From Bicyclus anynana (taxonomy: Eukaryota; Arthropoda; Insecta; Lepidoptera; Nymphalidae): a DNA stretch of 64,000 nucleotides. The stretch spans positions 16,900,271 through 16,964,270 of the forward strand of contig NC_069095.1 of assembly GCF_947172395.1 (NCBI RefSeq). The letters run 5' to 3'. A model generated the notes under the pieces. It worked only from the letters and a program-made list of their open reading frames with translations. It ran no database searches and was not told the DNA's origin. Below, piece after piece: positions 55,853 through 64,000 of the stretch. The translations under genes were made by a program, and so were the position numbers. How positions within the stretch are numbered: position 1 is the stretch's first letter; each line of letters starts with the position of its first letter.

Positions 55853-57215
55853 GCGATCAAATATAGTATGAAGTTAAATGAAGGTCTATTTCTAACGCCC
55901 AAAATTTAAAATGCGCCACACTGCTCGAAAAAAGCGTCGAGTTTTAAAAACGCTGTCGTGTGAACATATACTTTGGAATGCATTTGTTATATTTCAACGC
56001 TTTTTATGTTCGTTAATGCGAATGAGGGCTAACAGACCTCATCTAGGGAAGGTAATCTTGTACATATGTATTCGTGACCATAACAAAAGATGTAACTTTT
56101 TAGATGTAAGTCTTTTCTTTCCAACTAAACTAAGTAGGTTACCTAAAACCACAGCTGAATTTTTTTACCAGATTAGATAATAGTAAAAATTCAAAATGTT
56201 GCTAAGCGAATAAAAAGCCTTATAATACATACCTAGTATAAGACACTCACTAACTTCATAGTATGTGGTTTTTAATTTTTTTTTTATTTTATTTTATGGA
56301 AGCATTAAAATGATGTAAATGTTCAATTGAGGAAAAATACCTTTCATTCAAATAATAAAAACGCAAAGACAAATTTAAAAATAACCCTCAAATCACCTTT
56401 TCAATGAGAACAGTCTATTACATTTCCCTCTGAAACGGACAAAAACCGAACAATCAAAAGAATATCTGAATGGATGTCCTTTACCCTCGCTTACCTACTC
56501 TTATATTTCTAGTATGTTAGATCTCGAAACTTTGAAAGGTCTCTCTATAATCGGGACATGGAAACTAGGGTGGAAAACCGGTAGATCTCACAAAAATCGC
56601 CTTTTAGTTACACATAATAGGGTCCATTTTTCAATGATGCAATGAAGATGAATCTCAGGTGTGGACGATTGAAAAGAAAATTATAACGAACCCGTTTCTT
56701 TCAGCTCTTTCGCTTTTAAAAGGACGACGTGTCTTTGATGCTTTCACAAAACACTGCATTGAGAAAAAGTGTACGTGATTACCTTCTACATCTACTTTGA
56801 CTATGGTAAGTAGTTCTCGATCAACTTACGTCAAAGGCATATGGATGACGTGAATAACATTTCACACTATTGAAGCATGAAATCTTTCAATGAATAACAA
56901 ATTTTGCTATTTTCGTGGAAATAATTGCAAAAAAAAAGACGCTGGCATCAATCTTTTTTCGATCGATAGTACATTGTAGAGCTACAAAAAATATTGTTCC
57001 ACCGAAAAACCGAGTTTTTTTTTAAATTAATTTAACCCTTATTCTAAGATTGCGGAGAATGCACGCAGGAAATCTTGGTCGAGAATGTGCGGTTAAGCTT
57101 TACTAGACCCTTCCCACGTCATATCTAAAATTCAGCTTTTATTCAGGTGCATTTGCATTTCTAAATGTAAAAATTAAAAATAAATATAAAATAACTGTGC
57201 TAATGTATGTGTAAA

Positions 57216-57397
57216 TCTAGACAAATATTATAAAGCTGAAGGGTTTGTTTGAGAGATTGTAGGAACTCTCAGGCTCCGATTAAAAAAAAAATCAGTGTTA
57301 GTTAGCCCATATACGAGGAAGACTATAGGCTATATATTATCCCCGTACTCCGACGGGAACGGGAACCACGCGGGTGAAACCACGCGGCGTCAGCTAG
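57216..57397 (+). mobile_element. Helitron family H1
   Basis: A|TCTAGACAAATATTATAAAG ... GCGGCGTCAGCTAG|T; hairpin CGCGG-GTGAAA-CCACG with one change. Confidence 0.8.
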
Positions 57398-57798
57398 TAT
57401 AATATATATAATGTAATGGATGTAATGTAATGTATGTATAAATGTAAAATAACTGTACTAATATCTACCTATAACGCATGGGTACAGCGAATTGAAATAC
57501 GAGTAAAGCCCCTCCAGCGAAATATTCGTATTTCCGCATCTTAGGAAATGAGTTAACGAGTTTGCTTATAAATATTTTACACAAATTGTATAATAGACCC
57601 AATCTGTATGTAACAGCTCCCCTTAATCATAATTATTTCATAATTAATGGCACCGCCTTACGAATGAATGATGAATGGTAATGATGATTAACGATGCCCG
57701 GGAATGCTATGTAAGGGTTGGATTCACGTACTTTTTATAAAGCGACGTTTATTCCTAATGGTGGAACAATATTGATATCATAATATTTTAGTATTCCG

Positions 57799-57955
57799 AA
57801 GAACTGAAGACGTAAGACTTAGAACAGTTCTTGTTGCCAGTGATGACTCACGGATCTGAAACTTGGTCGACAACTGTATGCCTCAGAGTCACTCAGCAAT
57901 CGAGCGATCTATGCCCGGAGTATCCTGCGTGATCGTATCAATAATGATGAGATTT
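57799..57955 (+). pseudogene. Non-LTR retrotransposon RT fragment
   Basis: A frame reads PVMTHGSETWSTTVC-LRVTQQ (written in parts), the same G-ETWS-T region as at 50040 and 62900. Ends before the WTDDIKR part. Confidence 0.6.
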
Positions 57956-57989
57956 ACAAAACAACAAAAGCTACCGACTAAGTTTATAA

Positions 57990-58286
57990 GGCCTCCGTGG
58001 CGCAGTGGTATGGTTCGATCCCCGGCTGGGCCGATTGAAGTTTTCTTATTTGGTCCAGATCTAGCTGGTGGGAGGCTTTGGCCGTGGCTAGTTACCACTC
58101 TATCGACAAAGAGGTTCCGCCAAGCGATTTAGCGTTCCGGTACAATGTCGTGTAAAAACCGAAAGGCGTGTGGATTTTCGTCCTTCTCCTAACAAGTTAG
58201 CCCGCTTCCATCTTAGATTGCGGTGCACCGGATCTTAGATCCGGTGAGATTGTAGTCGAGGGCTAACTTGTAAAGAACAAATAAAT
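57990..58286 (+). mobile_element. SINE family A with deletion between A and B boxes
   Basis: GGCCTCCGTGGCGCAGTGGT then ATGGTTCGATCC; about 30 bp between the boxes is missing. Near the 3' end a 20-bp change creates the palindrome CCGGATCTTAGATCCGG. Confidence 0.83.
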
Positions 58287-58312
58287 GTTCAATGGTCGAT
58301 TTACATTTGGGA

Positions 58313-58470
58313 CTGTGGCATGACATCGGCATGATGTCATGCACTTCGCGAACAACACACGATCAGTTTTATCGACTGTCAACAGTTAGCACTGCAGGCA
58401 TGTGAGCTTACTTGATATCAATGGCGTTACTTAGCCCACCTAAGTGACTAATTGGATGGTGAGTGGATAA
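58313..58470 (+). repeat. Interspersed family L, copy 2
   Basis: Contains the hairpin GCATGACATC (58318-58327) / GATGTCATGC (58333-58342) and the shared AACACACGATCAGTTTTATCG and CTAATTGGATGGTGAGTG. Confidence 0.58.
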
Positions 58471-59329
58471 CCTTAGATAGTATTTTATCGTATAGAATTT
58501 TATTGAGCACCAAATTGGTACCTACTATAACAGAAAAAAACTTACACGATCGTCGATAGCTCCGACGCCAAAAATTCTTTATTTCCTCGTAGATTCTGAC
58601 TGGAACAATTAATGGAATGCCATTCCAGTTACCGTTTTCCATAGTTTTCCACCGTAAGTTACGTTTTCACGTAGCTTCAGCTGTCATTGCAGTCAAGAGC
58701 AGCATAGTAGCTACAAAAAAGAAGTACCGCGCAGAATTTTAATGTTCCAGTACGGTATGTCGAAGATAATCCGATTTAAAAGTTGAATGAACCTCACCCC
58801 TTCCAGATTAGCGCGTGCCTTAACTGCACAGTCACGTAACATCAGGTGGAATCGCAGTCAAGAACCAACTTATGTCGTGAAAAACCTCATTACCATTAAT
58901 TACCATGTAGTTTTTAACCGACTTAAAAAAAAAGGAGGAGGTTCTCATTTCGAAGCGTATGTTTTTTTGATTTTTTTTATGTTTGTTACCTCATAACTTC
59001 GTAATTTCTAAATCAATTTTAAAAATTATTTTTTTGTTTGAAAGAGTATACTTTCAGATTAGTCTCATTTAATTTACATGAAAATTCGTTCAGTAATTTT
59101 GTGTTAATATAAAAATAATGAACTTGCCTGTCACAGTACAGGCAATTTTATTATTTTCATATTAACACTTAACACAGCGAATTCGTTCACAATAAAAACA
59201 GAAAAATAAAATCTTTAAAAGCGGTACCAGGCCAGTGGAGTATTAATTAAAGCCGTTTCTGACAGAACCACGGGAAAGAACCGTCTGAAAATCCCAAAAC
59301 TTTATGATTAAATCGCCGTCAAATGGTGA

Positions 59330-59475
59330 TAATACGATATAAAATGTTAATGATAATGATCGGGACCGACGGCTTAACGTACTCTATGAGGCCACAGGTA
59401 TAACCACAAACTTCCTAAATCCGCTGATGGCTAATGGCTTCTAGGCTGAGAATTTCTTAGAACAAAGAACAAATC
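59330..59475 (-). mobile_element. SINE family B, fragment
   Basis: GTTAATGATAATGATCGGGA, CCGACGGCTTAACGTACTCT and GGCTGAGAATTTCTTAGAA. Confidence 0.55.
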
Positions 59476-59520
59476 TTCAATCATAGCCGACCGAAGCCAC
59501 AGAATAACAAAGAGGTAGTT

Positions 59521-59825
59521 TGACGGCTTCCGTGGCTCAGTGGATTTACAAGACGCAGGTCCTGGGTTCGATTCCCGGCTGGGCTTATTAAGGTTTCCTA
59601 ATTGGTCCAGGTCTGGCTGGTGAGAGGCTTCGACCTTGGCTATAGTTACCACCCTACCGCCAAAGACAACCGCCAAGCGTTTAGTTAGCGTTCCGCTACG
59701 ATGTCGTGTAGAAACCCTAAGGGGTGTGGATTATTATCCTCCTCCTAACAAGTCAGCCCGCTTCCATCTTAGATTGCATCATCACTTACCATCAGATGAG
59801 ATTGTAGTCAAGAACTAACTAAAGA
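59521..59825 (+). mobile_element. SINE family A with deleted A-box side
   Basis: CGTGGCTCAGTGG joins ATTTACAAGACG directly, a 12-bp loss at a GTGG repeat. Body and B box (GGTTCGATTCC) are intact; tail replaced by AACTAACTAAAG. Confidence 0.84.
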
Positions 59826-61435
59826 GGAGAAAACAAGAAAAAATAACAAAAAAAAAAGTTAAATTTTAGTATGCGAATACAAACAACTGTACATTTTAAA
59901 AAGCTTTAACTTTAATTTCATTGCGAACAACATCACTGAACGAAACATTTACCCTATTATCATAACAATTCGTAACAATTTATTACATTATTATTATCCT
60001 TTATCTTACCCACTCAAAAATATACTTAAACTAACATATGGCGATGGCTGCTTGTAGTATGAGAGCCGAACAATTAGATTTGGGATTTACTCCAGCGCGA
60101 CAAATGAATATAATGGGAGAATACCATGCATGTTGTGAAGTACCTCCACCAAGTAGTATTCTTAATATTGGTGTAGCTGAGGAGTCAAGGATTTTTTTAT
60201 TTGATTTACTCGAACGCATCAGACAAACATATAGGTGGTAATTGTATTTACCTGAGATAAGCATAAGGAAGTAAGCTTTCGTGCTGTTAAGTACCTCCAC
60301 CAAGTATGAGCCCTCAATACTTTTTTTTTATTTGTTTGCAAAACTGGCACAATGACTTAACCTAACATATATCAAAAATAGCTTCTATTCATCCTCGTGT
60401 AATTGTGCCTATTTGAAGCAAACACAACATGCTTACATGGGTACATAAGACAAAATATTAACTTACTCTAAATAAAAAGAAAAAAAAACAAACAAACGAA
60501 AAAATTAAGAAAAAAGAAATGTAAAGAAGTAATCGATCAATAATATTTAAGGAAACCTAATCTTAATACTACTAATTGAGTCACTGAAATTATCTATACG
60601 GTTTCGGATACTGTTTAGTATTGAAATTTTGAATATTGGTGGATAAGCTAATTAGCACGTCAAATAAAGAGTGCATTTTGAAAATCTGTGATTTAGCAGT
60701 AAGTAAATGTGGTTTCAGAATATAGTATTAAAATTATTCTTTAAAATCTGTTGTTCTTTTCCCATACCACTAAAAGCGGAAATGTTGTAACAACCATTTA
60801 TTCTTTCTTCCATCTAATCTACGAAATTTAATAGATATCCACGATGCTCGAGTAAATCCACATTTATACATCATGGGCTCTCACACCAATGACATTATAG
60901 CGGTAATATCGGCAATACTCATTAAGCAAATTGTTATACGGCTATTAAGCTGTACAAACGAGTACACAGTACCAGTAACAATATTATACGACGCCAGTAA
61001 CAATATCCAATGATTGTGCGATACGTAGATACAATCGGCCCAATTGCATTTCTAGATTGCCTGGTTCTACGTGAGCTTACATTAGTTTCCTGTTAAGAAC
61101 ATTAGATATAGAAGAAAAGGAAGAAGAATAAGAAATATTCATTGTTCGTGAAAAGAGAAACCTTGATGAAGCGAGAGCTTTGTATAAAAAATGCAGAGAA
61201 AAAAAGAATACAAAAATATACAGTTGAAATATAGCCGAGCCGACATGCGTTTTGGCTCGTATTGTCAAAAACATTATTTAAAAAAAAATCGACCATTTAA
61301 AAAAAAGTGTCAACCAGCCTATTACCTTGCTGCATCCGTGCCGTAAATGTGCTTATGACATAGCAATCAATGCTGCTTAGCGACAAAGAGGCATAGCAGT
61401 ATTTGTCATATTTTTTTTTATAATATGACCAATTC

Positions 61436-61554
61436 CCATTCCCCTCAAACTAGTCGGGAAAGACTGTGCTAGGAGTAGGTACGACAATAGACCAACGGGG
61501 CGAGGATCGCACCACCACCCCTCGGTGATGAGATTACCGTTGAGCTATTGAGGC
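61436..61554 (-). mobile_element. SINE family E with tRNA-like head
   Basis: CCCCTCAAACTAGTCGGGAA, GACAATAGACCAACGGGGCG, then the head ending GAGCTATTGAGGC. Confidence 0.75.
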
Positions 61555-61573
61555 TTAAATATCATACTACGTT

Positions 61574-61848
61574 TGACGGTCTCCGCGGCGCAGTGGTATG
61601 CGCGGTATTTTTACAAGACTGGGGACCTAGGTTCGACCTCCGATTAAGATTTTCTTGATTGGTCCAGGCATCGGTCGTGGCTAGTTACCACCCTACCGGC
61701 AAAGACGTACCGCCAAGCGATTTAGCGATCCGATACGACGTCGTGTAGAAACTGAGTCAACGTCAGCCCGCTTCCATCTTAGATTGCATCATCACTTACC
61801 ATCAGGTGAGATTGTAGACAAGGGTTACCTTGTAAAGAGTAAAAAAAC
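61574..61848 (+). mobile_element. SINE family A with small deletions
   Basis: GACGGTCTCCGCGGCGCAGT to GTAAAGAGTAAAAAAAC. A 3' deletion removes the GGGGTGTGGATTTTCATCC region. Confidence 0.83.
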
Positions 61849-62126
61849 GTAAATAAAGTCCATCTTTTTCAACATTACGATCATAACACGGTCTAATGAA
61901 CAAACAACAATGGCGTCATCAGATTGCGATGTATCAAACAATTGACAATGATCCGATCATTGCTACACAAGCTATAACAGTAGTTAATACGGGCCGTCTT
62001 GATTGAATGCGTCTATAGTTCCTACATAATACCTATACTGTAGGCATATCTGTAATTAGACATTCATGACCACTTACCTGGTCATCATTCATAGCTTGAT
62101 CACAGGATTGTTATTAACAGCAAGTA

Positions 62127-62290
62127 GACGCGCTGCGGCTTTACCTGCGTGGTTTTCGTTCACGTAGGGATGTGAGGATAAAATATAGCTTTTGTTACTC
62201 GGTGATTATGTAGTTTTCTGATGGTGAAAGAATTTTTAAAATCGGTCAAGTAGTTTTTGAGTTGGATGTAACCAAAGTCAAATGTTACCT
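62127..62290 (-). mobile_element. Decayed H1-type Helitron
   Basis: GTAGACGCGCTGCGGCTTTA...GTTTTCGTTCACGTAGGGAT and AATCGGTCAAGTAGTTTTTG follow the reversed H1 layout. CTAG lost. Confidence 0.4.
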
Positions 62291-62699
62291 TTGGATAATA
62301 TTGTATTGTTTATTATATTGATCTATAAATCGCTATCGTACTTACTTAGGGTAGAAGCGAGGGCTAATAAACTTACGAGGGATAATAAAAAAAAACTTAG
62401 ACTCTTTCCAAAATGAAGCATGTCTATATCGCAGGCAGTTTTATATTGCCTAATAAAATAAATATACTTACTCTTAGTCAATTTTGAATAAAGATATCAG
62501 TTTACAAGTTCAAAACTAAGCAAATGACTGTCAAAGGACGGTATCTATTAAAACATCAGAGATAAGTGAATTTACTCGTAAGATATCCTCCTTTCAGAAA
62601 CTCGAGAACAAGATTCCTCCAACTCAAACTCAAACTAAACTTAAAGCACACAATTAGTCAAGTTTTCCCACGGCTTGTGCCCAGTCCATATTAAACTTT

Positions 62700-63350
62700 G
62701 TGGAAGATCGAAATATACGATTATCTGATGTTACTCTAACGATGGATCGATCCGAGTCTTCGCTGAGGCCTCATATGAAAGTTCAGAGTCACTCAAGGGG
62801 TATAGAGCAAGCAGTGCTTAAAGTATCTCTGCTTGATCGACTCAGAAGTGAGATCAATAAAAGAACCAATGTCACTACATAGCTCACCTAAATCGATCCG
62901 AACTGAGACTTGGTCGCTAACTATGGTCCTTATAAAAAGGTTCAAAATCGCTCAAGAGGGCTGTATAGCAATTTGTGCATGGAGTATCTCTACTTGATCA
63001 AATCAGAAATGAGATCCGTAGAAGAACCAATGTCACTACATAGTTCAGCTGAATCGATCCGATTCGAGACTTGGTCCCTAACAATGGGCCTCATAAGAAA
63101 GCTCAAAGTCACTGGTCGATGGAGAGCTTTGCTCGGATTATCTCTGCTTGATCAATTCAGAAATGAGATCCGTAGAAAAACCAATGTCACTACATAGTTC
63201 AGCTGAATCAAGCCCAAAGTCACTCAGCGGGTGATGTAGTAAGCTTCACTCGGAAAATCTCTGCGTGTTCTAATCAGAAATGTAATCTCCAGAATAACCA
63301 ATGTCACTAGATATCATACTCGTAGATCAACGAGTCGCGAAGCTGAAGTG
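62700..63350 (+). repeat. Tandem array built from a LINE RT segment
   Basis: About four copies of a unit of roughly 155 bp. The marker CAATGTCACTA occurs at 62867, 63028, 63182 and 63299 (spacings 161, 154, 117). Each unit encodes a degraded piece of the RT C-terminal region, for example ETWSLTMGLIRKLKVT and RNEIRRKTNVTT in the third. Units carry different frameshifts, and stops end each unit. Confidence 0.78.
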
Positions 63351-63490
63351 ATAATGGGCGTGGGACATAGTTCGAACATCTGATGGATGTTGGGGTACCA
63401 AGGTGCTGGAATGGTGACCCCGCACCGTAAAGCGCACTGTTGAACGACCCCCCACTAGGAGGATCAATGACATTCGGTTACAAGCAGATG
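63300..63490 (+). pseudogene. Non-LTR retrotransposon RT fragment following the array
   Basis: AACGAGTCGCGAAGCTGAAG, GGGCGTGGGACATAGTTCGA and GTGCTGGAATGGTGACCCCG continue the RT region after the repeated segment, as at 50200-50320. The part from DIKR onwards is missing. Confidence 0.65.
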
Positions 63491-63932
63491 ATTTTTTCTT
63501 TTCTAACGTCTTTCAACTCTTCTGTTTCCTGCGATCTTTCCCATAGGAATGAAGTACCACTTTAACTATTTTATCGAAACGAAAGCCAAAACGTTAAAAT
63601 ACACATTACATTGTTAACAATTGCCCATTATTATAACAAAGTTAGAGATGTAAATAATATTGAAGACATCTCATTTTCGTTCAAAACGGGATAGTATTTA
63701 AATGATCATTTATATTTTGGGTGATTTTCATTGGACAGACAGACAGCGCGGATTAATTTCACGTTCATCTCTGATTGCTTTCGACGGATATCCTATTTTG
63801 TATAAAAAATATTCCTTCGATATTACAATTCCATAAAATGGAAATTGTTGAAACATTTTAGCCGTATTTATAAAAATTCTAACTGCTTTTGGATAAGAAA
63901 TTTTCGAGAATTATTTATCACACTTTTTATTT

Positions 63933-64000
63933 TCAGTTATGGGAACAGAACCCTAGCCGTTGGATACAGAAGGCTGGGTTTATCCACTTCACCACTAGGC
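63933..64000 (-). mobile_element. Possible tRNA-derived SINE head at the window edge
   Basis: Minus strand reads GCCTAGTGGTGAAGTGGATA ... GGCTAGGGTTCTGTTCCC, which looks like A and B boxes. Cut off by the window end. Confidence 0.4.

Larger units (their letters stand above)
47477..64000 (+). other. Downstream of exon 3: presumed intron 3, no exon recognised
   Basis: I searched by eye for the expected DAGTDSG-type continuation with an acceptor in front and did not find it. Known contents are the mobile elements listed separately. The pieces 50500-53350, 55720-57200 and 59830-61430 are mostly AT-rich with no recognised gene. An assembly gap at 48393 could hide an exon. Confidence 0.55.

Noticed and set aside
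55911..56180. 89-codon + frame
   Set aside because: Basic start, then no domain or codon pattern; it overlaps sequence that looks like a decayed repeat.
60031..60303. Overlapping open frames on both strands (67 and 90 codons)
   Set aside because: No recognisable domain, no splice context; likely chance.
1..64000. CRISPR arrays, operons or bacterial-type defence genes
   Set aside because: No evenly spaced direct repeats with unique spacers and no compact coding. The sequence is animal nuclear DNA with introns.
63955..64000. Next spondin exon after a TTTTATTTTCAG acceptor-like site
   Set aside because: The sequence after it does not encode the expected DAGTD-type block and reads better as a reversed tRNA-like SINE head.

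Overview
The window looks like nuclear DNA from a lepidopteran insect (moth or butterfly), inferred from its repeats. It is AT-rich, gene-poor and intron-rich. It is crowded with several families of tRNA-derived SINEs, with short Helitrons that have 5'-TC and CTAG-3' ends and sit between A and T, and with palindromic MITEs and 3' fragments of non-LTR retrotransposons. A run of exactly 200 N (48393-48592) marks a scaffold gap.

Only one protein-coding gene is supported: the 5' part of a secreted spondin-domain protein (spondin-2/mindin or M-spondin type) on the + strand. A splice acceptor at 31745-31746 opens an exon with a short 5'UTR, a five-codon uORF and the start codon at 31824. Exon 1 codes for a signal peptide and the start of the Spondin_N domain, and ends at 32007. 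Exon 2 (45271-45470) and exon 3 (47372-47476) continue the domain in frame. The introns are 13,263 and 1,901 nt. The visible 163 codons stop inside the domain; the remaining exons are in the gap or beyond 64000, or were missed.

Layout. 1-31746: no coding exon recognised. It holds Helitrons, SINEs, MITEs and unique AT-rich DNA, plus one promoter-like block (TATA at 1558, splice donor at 1621) that could be an unlinked or upstream first exon. 32008-45270: intron 1, filled with SINEs, Helitron tails, a CR1-like and an RTE-like LINE remnant and unrecognised sequence. 45471-47371: intron 2, with two MITEs and a stretch of repeat-free, CpG-containing sequence (46220-46760) that is a candidate regulatory element. 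47477-64000: presumed intron 3 or beyond, with a Helitron starting 29 nt after the donor, the N gap, an inverted SINE pair, three abutting MITE-like palindromes (53946-54920) and a LINE fragment that has become a tandem array (62700-63350).

I found no CRISPR array, operon, true tRNA or rRNA gene, complete transposase or complete retrotransposon. I also found no new enzymatic or defence system. The most unusual items are nested and abutting mobile elements, and the repeated insertion of elements very close to the splice sites of the spondin gene. Family assignments rest on recognition by eye and on comparing copies within the window, not on database searches.
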